Below are positions 10,795-23,141 of a stretch of 64,000 nucleotides of DNA, in pieces. A model generated the notes under the pieces. It was not told the DNA's origin and ran no database searches. It saw only the letters and a program-made list of their open reading frames with translations. This DNA comes from Rosa chinensis (Eukaryota > Streptophyta > Magnoliopsida > Rosales > Rosaceae). The DNA lies in contig NC_037092.1 of assembly GCF_002994745.2 (NCBI RefSeq), positions 13,197,501-13,261,500 on the forward strand. Direction: 5' to 3'. Numbering within the stretch: position 1 is the stretch's first letter; the number at the start of each line of letters is the position of its first letter. Made by a program: the position numbers and the translations under genes.

Positions 10795-13700
10795 ATGAAG
10801 GCTTTTTACTTACCTCTGTAAATTGTCACATGTGTTCATGATACTGAGAGTTTAAGAGTTGGTAATTATATCTTTGTTTTAATTTTTTTGTAGGAAAATA
10901 GATCAGAACTTTTTCACAGGCCCCTTACCCGCATGGATTGGCAATATGTCTGCATTGACGCTGTTGTAAGTTGTCAAAAGCCATCTGTTTTCAGTTTAGT
11001 ACATCCTTGTTAACTGTCTAGCGCTGCTGCTTCTTTCTTCCACCCTTGTTCATTTTCTTTCCTCAGTGAGTTCTGCTGCTTCCTTTTAGATAAGCTAGGT
11101 AGCCTTCTAATCATGGCACAGCGATTCTCCTGCTTCACCAATTTTGCTGATTTAAGACCATCCCAGTATTTCCTGGATTATAAAGGATATGCTACAGTCT
11201 TTACTTTGATAATTTGTTTCAGGTCAATTGCCCACAATGCATTCTCTGGGCCGATCCCCAAGGAACTTGGAAATCTGAAGGACCTAAATACGCTGTAAGA
11301 CATTAATAACAGTACTGTAGAAAAATGAGAAACTCTGATAAAAGTATGCATTAGATCTCAAGGGCAAATAAACTCTCTCTCGCTAGTTAGTTAACAGACT
11401 CACTCCTCCTTTCACACATAAAATACATGCCTGTGTTTGTACAGACACATGCCGACACATTAGTTATACCGAGATCACTTCTGATAATAATCACTTTCGA
11501 GTAATTTGATACCTACCTATGTATCATGAGTTACATGCAGGTCCTTTGGATCAAATAATTTCTCTGGAACACTCCCTCCAGAACTTGGTAATCTAATCAA
11601 GCTCCAGCAACTGTAAGTTTTTGTTTACTTAATTGAAGTTTATAACGTGGGGAGAACGATTATTTGGATGACTAAGAAAGGTGTACCATCTACGTGATTT
11701 TTTCAGTTACATAGACAGCTGTGGACTTACTGGTGAAATTCCTTCAACATTTGCTAACCTTCGTAACATGCAAGTCCTGTAAGGATGTCTCTAATATTAT
11801 TGTGTTCTAAAAGTTATATTTTGCCAGTACTTTAAGATTATGAGCTCACCATAGTTATAATTTGTGATTTTAGTTGGGCATCAGGCACTCCTTTCTCTGG
11901 AAAGATACCTGATTTCATTGGGAATTGGACGAAGCTAAACTCACTGTAAGTATATAAAACTTTGATTTTGTGAAGTTTAGGTAAACAGACCAGACCAGCA
12001 TGGCTGAGATTATCAAGCCCTTTAAATGTTATTTTAGGAGACTTCAAGGAAACTCTTTAGAAGGCCAAATACCAACCAATTTTTCTCAGTTGACCTCATT
12101 GAATTCCCTGTAAGTAGAAATGCTTAATACATTCTCTCTCTCTCTCTCTCTGGACTAGCTCCAGTTATGTATGTATTTTAATGATGTAGGCGAATCAGTG
12201 ATATATACAATGGGAGCTCCTCTCTTGGTTTCATAAAAAATTTGAAGAACTTGACTGATTTGTAAGTTGACTTGCTTGTCCATTCAACATTGAAATCAAA
12301 CTTCTTCCTTTTCTAATTGAAATCTAAGTCCATTTACTGGAGCATTTTTTGTATTCGTTCTAATTTTGTGGTGCAGAGTTCTACGAAATGCATTGATTAC
12401 TGGTAGCCTACCTTCTGATATTGCAGAATATCCAAGATTACAGATACTGTACGTTCTTACGACATAGAAAAGAATATGAATTACTTTTCTTTCATTTTTC
12501 CTCTGAACTCATCATTCATGTTTCAGGGATTTGAGTTTCAACAATTTGACAGGCCAACTCCCAAATGGCTTGTTTAACATGAGTTCTCTTACATACTTGT
12601 AATAACACCTGCCTTCATTATTATAATTTTCTTGCCATAGCATGATTTAAGTTATTAAATTTATAACCTTCTCCAATCCAAGCTGTCCTTTACCACCTAA
12701 ATCCAAGGTGTATGGGCAGTCATTCATCTGACCTTTTTCTTGTTCCTTTTTGGGGTTCCTTGCACTATCACTTGAATGACCAGATTTCTGGGGAACAATA
12801 GTCTGTCTGGATCACTTCCTAACCAAAAGACCAGTATACTTCAGAACGTGTATGTCCTAAACTCCTAATGTTACAGTAATCTATTTTGATAATATTGACT
12901 GGAAACTCAATTTCTCACTCTCTAGTTTTATATATCTGCAGAGACTTGTCTTACAACTATTTATCAGGGAGTCTTCCTCCATGGGTAACCTCAACAGCGC
13001 AACTGTATGTCTCTTTTAAACATTTCATCTCTCTCTCTCTGTCTCTCTCAGTCTCTCTCTCTCTCTCTCAACCTATATTAGTTCCCTGAATTTCTGTTTC
13101 AGAGCTTCTTGCCTTGTATCATAATAACACACGAATTAATCTTGAGAAATAGTAATAATGTGTATGAAAGTTGATTTATAATCAGAAGGGATTGAGTTCT
13201 AGTGTAGTAAATATGCACCTTTTACCCAGAACCTTGTTTCTCTTTATAGGCTTATGACTGTGCAAACAATAATAGGATGATGATGCAAAATATCACAGCA
13301 GAAAACCACAGCACACGAACACAGAATTTTATAGAGGTTCGACAAAAACTTTGTCTACGTCCTCTGTGTGATCTCTCTTGAGAATCACTAGCACTATGGA
13401 GAATAACAACTTGATTACAAGTACTTATTGAAATCCCTATGCTAATCCCCAACCCCTTTGCTAGATCTCTCTATCACCCTTGGCTCTCCCTGCCCCTGTG
13501 TTTATATGTAGCTGAGAACTCTCTGAGATCTCTCTTTGATCTCTGCTCTAATCTGAGGACACATTATATGAGCTCCCTGCAGCCCTATTTATAGATTATA
13601 GGTGCTGGTTACAAACATATCACATTAGGATTCCTAAAACTATTAGAACAAGGAAAGAGAGCTAGCTTTCCTATTCCTAACTAGAATAGAACTTACTTTC

Positions 13701-16700
13701 CAGGTCTAAATCAATAGGAATAACTCTTCCTATTCCAAAACCCATTAGGATACTAGAAGAATTCCTGTGCGCACTAATCTTCATTTACCCATCTGGTTTT
13801 GCCTTGAATCCTAATCAACTTAGGCATATCAACGAGCCAAATTCACAACATATAGAGCTGAACATGAAACTTTCATTTAATTTCTCTGTGTTTGCCTTGG
13901 CCTACTGGTACCTACCTACTTCAGATGAAAAGATTATTAAATCTACATACAACGAACACATGGCAGTGCAAGTGCATGGGCAGAACGGTTAACTAGTAGT
14001 GTATGTAGAAGTATCATTTGCCAGAATCATATCCATAGGGTAGCACTCCGAAAGTCTCCCTTTAATTACTAAATTTATACAGGCATGAAAAATCTAAGGT
14101 TGGTTGCCAATGGAAATATTCTGGGCAATAACTTCTCTATGGTTGATTCTTTGCTACTGAAACCTATTGCCCTGCCACTCATTTTGTTATATTTCTCTTA
14201 TTCTTGCATTCTGATAGGCACTATCAAAGATTAGCATATGTGACTGGTTAATCAACTTATGTGCGCAGGAACTTAGTGGTGAACAACTTCACCTTTGACA
14301 GTTCAAACACAAAGTAAGTTGAGGTTTCTCTTACTCTTCTATTGACAACTAGTACTAGTATCAATGAGAAGTAAAACTATTGATATCACACTTTTGTATA
14401 TTAATAAATTCTTTCATTATATGTTTCTATCCTGGATTTGCATGTAACAATGTTTCTGTCTTTGCAGTCTTCCTGGGTTGAATTGCCTTCAGAGAAATTT
14501 TCCATGCAATAGAAATGCCCCACGATGTAATCTGCTTTTTATATTCAACTAATGATCATAAGTATATAACTTGATGCTATTTCATGCTACATAAAAATGC
14601 ATAGGTCCTGATTAGATATCTGTGTGTGAATATATAAATACACACACATGCTTGAGTGTGGGTGTAAAGGAATGTCTTGATAAGAAACTTAAAGCTATGA
14701 AAAAGAAGCAGGACAGGCCTTTTATTCTGATAAGAGTGACTCAAATTAGATATCGTAAAGTGAGGTACCAGCATGAGTCTGCTAAACTATATTGCAACAA
14801 ATTGTATCAGCTAATAGGGAAATATTGAGTAAGCAAAAATGGTTAGCAAAATGTGATTCAAAAACATTAGTGTGAGTTTTTGAGTTTGTTTTCCTTGATC
14901 ATGACATCTGCTATTTCATCAAATTTTACAGATGCAAATTTTTCAATCAAGTGTGGTGGACAAGAACTTAGAGGAAGTGATGGTATATTGTATGAGGCAG
15001 AAAACTCAACTCTTGGCCCAGCTACATTTAGTGTAACCAGTACAGAGAAATGGGCGGTAAGCAATGCGGGTTTGTTTGCTGACAGAAAGAATCCAGACTA
15101 TGTGGTGAATACCCTGGCACAAGTCACTGGGACAGATGTGACCCCAGAGCTTTTCCAGACCTCAAGATTGTCTCCCGGATCGCTGAGGTACTTCGGCCTG
15201 GGTCTGGAGAATGGGCCTTATACTGTAACATTGCAATTTGCAGAAACTGTTTTTTTAGATCGTACCTTACAAACATGGAAAAGTCTTGGTCGGCGCCTAT
15301 TTGATATCTACATTCAGGTAACATTACTAGGAAAGAAAAATGTTTAAGATATTTGAACTGAAGACAACCTCAGCAATGATTCTCAACAGACTAGAGTATT
15401 AACTAGCTCCTCATTTTCTTTCTAGGGGGATCTAAAATGGAAGGACTTTGACATCTCGAAGGAGGCAGGTGGAGTTTTCAGAGCTGTTGCTAGAAACTTC
15501 AATGTTAATGTGTCAGAAAATTATCTTGACATTCATCTGTTCTGGGCTGGTAAGGGGACCTGCTGCATACCCGAACAAGGTGATTATGGCCCTCTAATAT
15601 CAGCAGTTAAAGTTGTTCCAGGTACACTATTATGTCTAGTTCTAAATATTTGATATGAATGTTTTAGAGTTAGTATCAGCTGCTAATTGACACTGATAAA
15701 AAATTATATTTTATTGGTCAGAATTTACTCCAACTGTTTCTGGGATTCCACCAACTACTCCTGGAAAGAAGAGCAAGACAGGACTAATAGTTGGTATTGC
15801 AGTTCCTCTTGGAGTTGTGGGCTTGCTGTTAATATTTTCAGTTCTATATTTGAGGAGGAAAAAAGCAGAAAAATATGACGATGAAGGTAATAAGATATTT
15901 ATGTGGTATCGTAACTAACTTGCTCCTGGTTGTTCTACCACTTAAGGTCTTTTGTATCATTCAATCAGTTTTGCATGTGGTTCTGGCCTTCTAGGTCGTT
16001 TCTGATGTTTGAGAAACATGGGACCTTGATATGTAGTGCAGAGAAAATACTTCTTATGCATTGTGAGACTAGCAGTGATTTGCAATAGCATCTATATATG
16101 GTTTCTAAATTATTGTTCTCTCTTGTTTGAATATGCAGACCTTCTAGCACTAGAGAACAGACCAAATACTTTCAGTTATTCCGAGTTGAAAGAAGCAACA
16201 GCATATTTTAATCCTTCAAATAAGCTAGGAGAGGGAGGATATGGCCCTGTTTACAAGGTAAAACCTACTTGAATCGATCATTATCATATATTTGAAGTTT
16301 TGAACTAGTGATTTTCAGTTTTTACAGCAAAAGAAAAGAGAGAAGCCCTCTGATGTCATTAAGGTGTATTATTGTATAGGGTACACTTTCCGATGGGAGG
16401 GTAGTGGCTGTGAAGCAACTTTCAGTGGCATCTCACCAAGGGAAGAGTCAATTTGGTGCAGAAATTGCTACTATATCTGCAGTGCAACATCGCAATCTAG
16501 TGAAATTGTATGGATGCTGTATCGAAGGAAGCCAGCGAATTTTGGTTTATGAATATCTTGAAAACAAGAGCCTTGATCAAGCACTTTTTGGTATGAAGTA
16601 ATGAATCTATTTTCTACGTACCATACCATCTACATCTTGGTTACACACTTAATACTCCACAGTTGCAAGTGCTTGAAAATTTTATCCAACATTTTTGTTA

Positions 16701-17998
16701 AATGACTTAAATCTAAACTCTGTGTTCTTTGTGACAGTATCCGAGTGCTATTCCACGTATAACAGCTTTTCATTGGATATGTAGTCATTAATGTAGTAAT
16801 GTTTCAGGAACAAATGACCTGCACCTTGACTGGCTTACACGCTTCAATATAATGTTGGGAACAGCAAGAGGACTTGCTTATCTTCATGAGGAGTCAAGCC
16901 CAAGGATTGTGCATAGAGATGTCAAAGCCAGTAATATTTTGCTCGACACAGAACTCTGCCCAAAAATATCAGATTTTGGATTAGCAAAGCTATATGATGA
17001 TGACAAAACCCATATCAGTACCCGAGTTGCAGGGACAATGTGAGCACTGATCTATTATTTTTCTAGTCACTTACTGGCATTGCATATATTATGTACTTGA
17101 AACTTTTTTATGCTTTATATGTAGTTGATAGCTTGCTGATCACTTGGAAGACTGCTTTTGTGAAATCTACTATGCAGTCTTTAGAATGTTACTGAATTCA
17201 TGTCGTTACAGCATATGTTATTCCCATTATTGATACGTTTACCATTCACACCGAGTTATATTGTTAATGAATTTCAGATTCTTGCATATATTGGTAGGTA
17301 GATCAGGGCTTGGATATGACCCAATCAACATTCAGTAACCCAACTTGATTATCTTGTAGAGGCTATTTGGCACCAGAGTATGCAATGCGTGGACATCTGA
17401 CCGAAAAGGCTGATGTTTTCAGTTTTGGGGTTGTTGTTTTGGAGATTCTCAGCGGAAGACCAAATGCTGACAGTGATTTGGATGCTGGAAAGACTTATCT
17501 CCTTGAATGGGTGAGAAACCAATCTAACCACTCTTGCTTCAGCATTGTTGTGAAAACTAAATTACTTTAACTGTGCCATAATGTTTTCAGGCTTGGACTC
17601 TGCATGAAAATAACAAGACTTTGGAGTTGGTGGATCCCAGATTGACAGATTTTGATGATCAAGAAGCCATTAGGTTCATAAAAGTAGCTTTCCAATGCAC
17701 ACAGGGACCGCCAATGACGCGGCCATCTATGTCACGCGTGGTTGGGATGCTTTCTGGAGATATTGAAGTAGGCAGTACTGTCATGTCAAAGCCAAGTTAT
17801 TTGACAGATTGGGACTATAAAGATGTAACAACAAGTAGCTTTTTGATTGATCGCGATACACCATCAACTGATAGTAAGAGTGAGCTCAACCTTCAGCCCG
17901 GCAGCACAACTGGTGCTAGCACCGATATTGACCTTTATCCATCTCATGTGGAAGTTAATCGATCAATGGTCACCGACATTATAAGAGAAGGAAGGTAA
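10123..17998 (+). CDS. LRR-malectin receptor-like serine/threonine kinase, subfamily LRR-VIII-2 (24 exons, 1039 aa)
   Basis: Exons: 10123-10237, 10331-10514, 10617-10688, 10894-10965, 11223-11294, 11541-11612, 11707-11778, 11874-11945, 12038-12109, 12190-12261, 12377-12448, 12527-12598, 12784-12849, 12942-13004, 14269-14313, 14468-14526, 14932-15317, 15426-15621, 15722-15886, 16139-16257, 16380-16590, 16808-17039, 17360-17510, 17591-17998. All borders are GT-AG and phases agree (3120 nt). Order: signal peptide (1 to about 26, ending HVSMA), LRR block (about 100-383; ten consecutive 72-bp exons), malectin domain (418-611), membrane helix [19 protein letters not shown] (about 632-650), kinase (about 690-960). 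Kinase residues: GEGGYG 697-702, Lys718 in VAVK, HRD with Asp814, DFG with Asp832, then APEYA. It is an RD kinase with every catalytic motif, so probably active at the plasma membrane. It resembles Arabidopsis At1g56130/At1g56140; the ligand is unknown. Intron 14 carries an LTR. ATG 10123 is preferred over the upstream TTG. Confidence 0.93.
10749..10791. repeat. (AT)n microsatellite in kinase intron 3
   Basis: About 21 AT repeats. At the equivalent place in the second kinase copy, intron 3 holds a cluster of foldback MITEs instead, so this looks like the unoccupied target. Confidence 0.9.
13028..13069. repeat. (CT)n microsatellite in kinase intron 14
   Basis: Imperfect CT/GT run just after exon 14. 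A shorter CT tract lies at about 12134-12152 in intron 9. Confidence 0.85.
13281..13850 (-). mobile_element. Copia-like solo LTR inside kinase intron 14
   Basis: Read on the minus strand it starts TGTTGTGAATTTGGCTCG and ends near TATTTTGCATCA, with the CTATAAAATTCTGTGTTCG string and GTCGAACCTC common in plant copia LTRs. It enlarges an otherwise short intron to about 1.26 kb. No polyprotein is present. I could not find a 5-bp target duplication, so the exact ends are uncertain. Confidence 0.6.
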
Positions 17999-18366
17999 GA
18001 ACTAAGAAGTACCCTGTCTTGAACGTTGTCACTCTTCCTACTGTAGTGTGCCTTTCTGTCTCTAGTTTCTTGGCACTAGACCAATGGATCGGAGATTTTA
18101 CGTATATGAGATATAATATATTTATGTTTACTTACTTTTCGTAAATAAGTTAATTTATAAGAGAAACAACTTCACATTTATTACTATGAATTCATAATAT
18201 TACAGATCTTGGATGGTTATACTGTATCAACGAGTCTTGGCTTATGTGATATAGATCTTCGATGGTTTTCACAATCATATCTGTAGAATCGATACTCTTA
18301 TTAGGACTGAATTCAAGTAATAGAGGACTCATGAACTTTCATATATATATATATATATATATACAC

Positions 18367-18730
18367 GGAGGCGTTCCGAAGAGGACGTCCGCACTTTCGT
18401 TAAAGTGCGGACGGCGCTGCTGCAGCTCGGCTCGGGGAGCGACGGAGCGGCGAGGGTTGCCGGAAGGACGCCAGGGGTCGGGCGGAGCCGTCTGCAGTAG
18501 GTGGAGTCACCGGCGACGTCATTGGAGGGCTGCCCAGAAAACCTGCAGTTGCAGGTCGGGTTGCTGCCCAGAACCTGCAACCCCGACCTCCTCCGACCGT
18601 GAACACTGCCCAGAACAGTCCAAGATGCCTCCGGCCTCCCTCCTGCAAGCCGTGCGCCGCCGCCTGGAACGCCTCCGCTGCATCGCCGTCCGCACTTTAG
18701 CGAAGTGCGGACGTCCGCTTCAGAACGGGC

Positions 18731-18733
<3 letters not shown>
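18367..18733. mobile_element. Foldback MITE A in a (TA)n microsatellite
   Basis: Both flanks are TA runs (18341-18362 and 18734-18792). The ends are inverted repeats (GGAGGCGTTCCGAAGAGGAC on the left; GAGGCCCGTTCTGAAGCGGAC-like on the right, read inward). Each end also carries its own hairpin, CCGCACTTTCGTTAAAGTGC on the left and CCGCACTTTAGCGAAGTGC on the right. The interior is GC-rich and non-coding. A relic lies at 63.13-63.25 kb. Confidence 0.75.
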
Positions 18734-18793
<60 letters not shown>

Positions 18794-18796
<3 letters not shown>

Positions 18797-19200
18797 GGCC
18801 CTTTCACTAGGGATCCTTTTTTGTGGTTTTTCTAGGGATAGGGCATTAGACCAGCTTTTTTATTACATCTCGGCATCTCAACGGTTCAGCTTTTAGTTCG
18901 TAATGTGTAGATCATTTCTGCAAATTTTCAGCCAAATAGGTGATTGTTAAGGTATCAAACTAGATTAAATCAATGGACGAACCAAATCTGTCAAACTTGA
19001 ACCGTTCATACTTATAATCTTAAATCGCCATTTTAAATGTCTTAACGATAATCAATTTGGCTGAAAATTTGTAGAAGTGATCTACATATTAGGACCTAAA
19101 AACTGAACGGTTAAGATGCAAAAATATGATCGAAAAGTTGGACTAATACTATATCCCTAGAAAAGACAAAAAAAAAGAGAATCTCTTACTAGAAGGGCCA
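18794..19200. mobile_element. Foldback MITE B in a (TA)n microsatellite
   Basis: Left end GAGGGCCCTTTCACTAGG; right end, read inward, TGGCCCTTCTAGTAAGAG. The two arms contain inverse copies of TTTTCAGCCAAAT, AACGGTT and GATCATTTCTG, so the whole element is a long imperfect hairpin. TA tracts lie on both sides. A related element occupies 62.41-62.74 kb. Confidence 0.72.
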
Positions 19201-19211
19201 TATATATATAT

Positions 19212-19572
19212 CCAGAGCGAGGCTTCGCTTTGAAATTTCAGAGTGAGGTTAGGGTTTAGGGTCACTTTTTGGTCTCATATCCACATCTCGACCGTTCAGT
19301 TTTTAGGTACTAATGTATAGATCATCTTTGCAAAATTTCAACCAAATTGATGATCTTTAAGGTATCTAACTCACTTAAACCAGTGGACGAACTGAACCTG
19401 TCCAACCTAAACCGTACTAGCTTTAAGAAAGTTATCAATGCCTTAATGACCATCAATTTGGTTGAAATTTTGTAGAGATGATCTATACATTAGTAGCTAA
19501 AAACTGAACGATCGAGATGTGGAAATGCGACCGAAATGTGACCCTAAACCCTAACCTCGCTTTAGATAGGAT
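19212..19572. mobile_element. Foldback MITE C
   Basis: Starts CCAGAGCGAGGCTTCGC and has inverse arms: AGGGTTTAGGGTCAC on the left and GTGACCCTAAACCCT on the right. A TA tract lies on the left and a CA tract (about 19577-19597) on the right. It has the same centre sequence type as MITE D (TGATGATC, GACCGTTCAG). The telomere-like AGGGTTTAGGG string is only part of the arm. Confidence 0.7.
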
Positions 19573-19605
19573 TTGATACACACACACACATACACACAGA
19601 TTTTA

Positions 19606-20016
19606 TCTAGAGCGGAGCTCCGCTTTGAAATTAAAGTGTGAAGTTTGAGTTTTGGGTCACTTTTCGGTCACATATCCACATTTCGACCATTCAGTTTTTA
19701 GGTATTAGTGTATATATCATCTCTGCAAATTTTCAGTGTATATATCATCTCTGCAAATTTTCAGTCAAATTGATGATCGTTAAGGTACCTAACTCACTTA
19801 AACCAATGGACGGACTGAATCTGTCAACCTGAACCATACTAGCTTGAAGACAGTTATTAATGCCTTAACGATCATCATTTTGGCTGAAAATTTACAGAGA
19901 TGATCTATACACTAGTACCTAAAAACTGAATGGTTGAGATGTGGATGTGTGACAGAAAAGTGACCCAAAACTCGAACTTCACACGTTAATTTCAAAGCGG
20001 AGCTCCGCTTTGGATA
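19606..20016. mobile_element. Foldback MITE D
   Basis: Ends AGAGCGGAGCTCCGCTTTGA and its inverse TCAAAGCGGAGCTCCGCTTT. The arms pair along most of the element. It contains an exact 28-bp tandem duplication (unit begins AGTGTATATATCATCTCTGC, about 19708-19763). A CA tract lies on the left and TA on the right. A relative is at 62.75-63.13 kb. Confidence 0.74.
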
Positions 20017-20041
20017 TGATCTGTATATATATATGATCCTA

Positions 20042-20303
20042 TGTTGAAGGAAATCGACTTTTGTGTGCTTAATCAAACTAGGAGTAGTTCTTTGATTGTA
20101 ATAGCAGAAAGTTCTAGAATTCATAGTCCTATTCAGAATAGTTTTCCTTGTATAATTAGAACATGTACTTTTACTCCCTATATATAAGGCTCCTATTCTC
20201 AATAATGAAATACACAATTCTCTCATCAATCTATCTCAAATCTCTCGTTCTTAAACATCTTATACTTGTTTTTCTGATTATTGTTGGCCTACGTACTGTC
20301 ACA
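20042..20303 (+). mobile_element. Copia-type LTR (solo or fragment)
   Basis: Begins TGTTGAAGGAAATC, has a promoter-like CTATATATAAGG (about 20177) followed by CTCAATAATGAAATACAC, the usual copia LTR U3/R arrangement. No internal domain follows. No 5-bp target duplication was found; the right end (near ACTGTCACA) is approximate. Confidence 0.5.
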
Positions 20304-21134
20304 ATCCCATTAATGTTTTTGATGCATGTCTTTAATTCAGAACCTTGTGTGCTATGGGATTAGAGGGGCTATCTTAGTAAAAACTAGAATTCTCATTAGT
20401 GCTAGTAATATATAAACACCAAATCACGAAGGGTACTTTCACCGCAAAACATACATATATCAAGAGAATACAAATTTGACAGGTATGGGAAAAAATCTGA
20501 CCACTCATTCAATGATGTCCATAAACAATTTCTTTGTCGATTACGGCTCCATTACGGCTGGTAATATCTATATGAACTTATAGGCAAACTGAAAACCCTA
20601 GATGCATGCACACGAATGAATTTCATATCTCCATGAGGAGACTCGTACGTGCATGAAAAGTAGGCAAGGTTCAAGTCAACTGAAGATCCAAGCTAATCAC
20701 CCTATAAACAGAAGCTCAAAACAACTCAAAGGATTGTTGAAATTGAAAATGCCAATTACAAAAAGCGTTTACGGTATAGGATTTATGGGGATTCCTAAAA
20801 TGGAGAGGTAACCATAATGAAACTATTTATAGCAAGTTCACCAAGATAAAGATGAAGATGAAGAAGAAGTTTGATCAAAAACAAGGGTTGAGGGAAGGCT
20901 AGCGGCCATTTGGTTTGATAATTATGGTGAAATTTTCAGACAAATTTCATTTTAAGACCTAAAATTATGCCTTATATTGGATGCAATTCAAATAAATTTT
21001 TTTTTTTGCGTAATTGCAGCCCAGTAACTCATTTGTTACATATGATTTTTTTTTCCTTTTTCATTTTGTCTATCTCATTTTATAAAGGTAAGATTTCAAA
21101 ATTTTCTTTTATTTTCAAAGGTAAAATTGCAAAT
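20304..21134. other. Unassigned spacer
   Basis: AT-rich, with no gene, terminal repeat or coding similarity that I recognise. Confidence 0.5.
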
Positions 21135-23097
21135 TGTTTAAGGAAAACAAATTTGGGAGAGAATTTGCTGTGCTTTCATTGATAATAGAGGCCTCTTTAT
21201 ATAGAGAACTACAAGCATAGAAGTAGAGTTGTACATTGAAACATAATCATACAATGATTGGATATCTACGAATATCTCTGAGAATGTCTCTAACATAAAC
21301 TCTATTACAACTTGCACAAGTAACCTAGAGTTTGGGCTAGACACATATTCTGAATTTACTTGAACACTCTCCCTTGTGTCATCCAAACGTGGTGCTTCTC
21401 TCGTTGCCTCATTAAAAACCTTGCCGAATAACAAAAACTCAATGGGACAAAAATAACGCGGTCGAAAGGGGAAAAAGATCACAACACACCATTCACATTT
21501 CGAGATCAACATGTAGACATCTTCCCCTGATGTCTACCTCTTCCCCTGATGACTACGATAATGGGAGTTCGGATATCTTCCGCAAACCAATGCTTGCAAC
21601 ATGTTTCTCGAACGTGGATTTAGGCATTAACTTAGTACATAAGTCTGCCACATTGTCCTCAGATCAAACCTGGTTCACTTTGATTTTGAAGAGCTTCTGT
21701 TGTTGCTGATTATAGAAGAACTTGAGTGATATGTGCCTGGTATTGTGGCCTTTGATGTATCCTTGCTTCATTTGTTCAATGCAAGTAGCAATATCCTCAT
21801 AAATTTTGGTAGGCTCATCTGTGGTAGACTTCAAACCACAATTGCCTTGAACATGCGTAACTATGGATCTAAACCGTATACATTCACGAACCGTTTCGTG
21901 AAGAGCAATAATCTCTTCATGGTTCGAAGAAGTAGCGACTATGGTCTATTTAGTAGACCTTCAAGATATTGCGGTCTTACTCATGTGAACACATAACCAG
22001 TTTGGGAATGACTTTTGTGTGGGTCAGAGATATACCCAGCATCAGCAAAACCTTCCAAAACACTTATGTTGTTTTGGGATGGGGAGAGGAAACGCAGACC
22101 ACTATTGGTGGCATCCCTAATATGTGATGGGTCCGAATCCATCATCTCTCTGTAGGGATAGAACAAGCTCATATCAATGGTACCACTTATGTATCGAAAG
22201 GTATCTTTAACACCAGTCCAATGATGTCATGTTGGGTCAGAGCCATGTCTAGCTAACAAGTTCACGACAAATGAGATGTCCGGTTTTGTGCATTGAGTTA
22301 AGTACAATAATGCGCCTATTGTACTCAAGTAGGACACCTTTGCCTTTAGCACATCTACGTCATCATCCTGCGGACAAAGAGGATCATTTTCAAGTTCAAG
22401 ATTACGGACGATCATGGGGGTGCTTGAAGGCTTGACCTTATCAAAATGCCTAAGCATCTATCAAAACGATGCTCAAGTTCCAAACCGAGACATAATCATG
22501 TTCTCCCAAGATCCTTCGTTTCAAACTTGAATTTCAAGTGTTTAGCGGTTTCCCTTAACTCTCTAAGGCTTCCAATGAAGATCATGTCACCAACATGAAC
22601 TGTGATAGAATCAGAAACTTGTTATGGAAACGAGCAGGCATATCCCTTCCCAATCAAGTAGTCATTTTAGGGAGCATTTCAACCTCATTGCAAATGCCCT
22701 CCGTAGTCTAGAGTCACTTGATTTGGGTAAATGAACTTCACCATGAACCTTCATGTATATTCCGTATCTAGATTCCCATAGAGATACATAGTGACTACAT
22801 TCGTAAGCTACATGTTCAGTTATTCAGAAACTACTAAAGACAGGGTAGTGGAGTGCAAAGACATCCATTACAAGAGAATATGTCTTATCGTAATCGATTC
22901 CAGGGCGTTTTGTAAGAAGCCTTGCACCATAAGGCGAGATTACCATCTCCTTTTCTCATCACGCTTTCTAACGAAGACCTATTAGTCAATAGGTTTTATG
23001 TTAGGATGTGTTGGCATTACTGGCTTTATAAACCTTCCTCTTCGTTAAAGAATCCAAATTAACCTGGATCGCATCTTTCCATTTAGGCCAACGCCAT
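21135..23097 (-). pseudogene. 3' half of a copia retrotransposon: reverse transcriptase, RNase H and 3' LTR
   Basis: On the minus strand: remnant WPKWKDAIQVNLDSL near 23.09-23.05 kb, then reverse transcriptase pieces (RLMVQGF near 22.92 kb; the active-site region reads HVGDM where copia has YVDDM; LDRT then stop; CLGLELEH), then the connecting region (SSTPMIVR, YLSTIGALLYL, 22457-22227) and RNase H (VLEGFADAGYISD, 22172-21981). Stops and frame changes separate these. A purine-rich tract (GACACAAGGGAG) precedes the 3' LTR at 21366-21135, which begins TGTTCAAGTAAATTC. The 5' half is missing beyond 23097. It is not functional. The LTR is related to that at 29.59 kb. Confidence 0.85.
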
Positions 23098-23102
23098 TTT
23101 AC

Positions 23103-23141
23103 AACTAGATCTCCGATGCACAAACTAGATCTCCGATGCAC
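23103..23141. repeat. Direct repeat of 19 bp
   Basis: The unit AACTAGATCTCCGATGCAC occurs twice in tandem exactly where copia similarity stops. It may mark the left junction of the block that follows. Confidence 0.7.

Noticed and set aside
18262..18810. A 182-residue plus-strand frame through MITE A
   Set aside because: It is made of a GC-rich MITE body and TA repeats (IYIYIY); no gene features.
19240..19260. Telomere-like AGGGTTTAGGG string
   Set aside because: One and a half units only, and its inverse lies in the other arm of MITE C; it is part of the hairpin.
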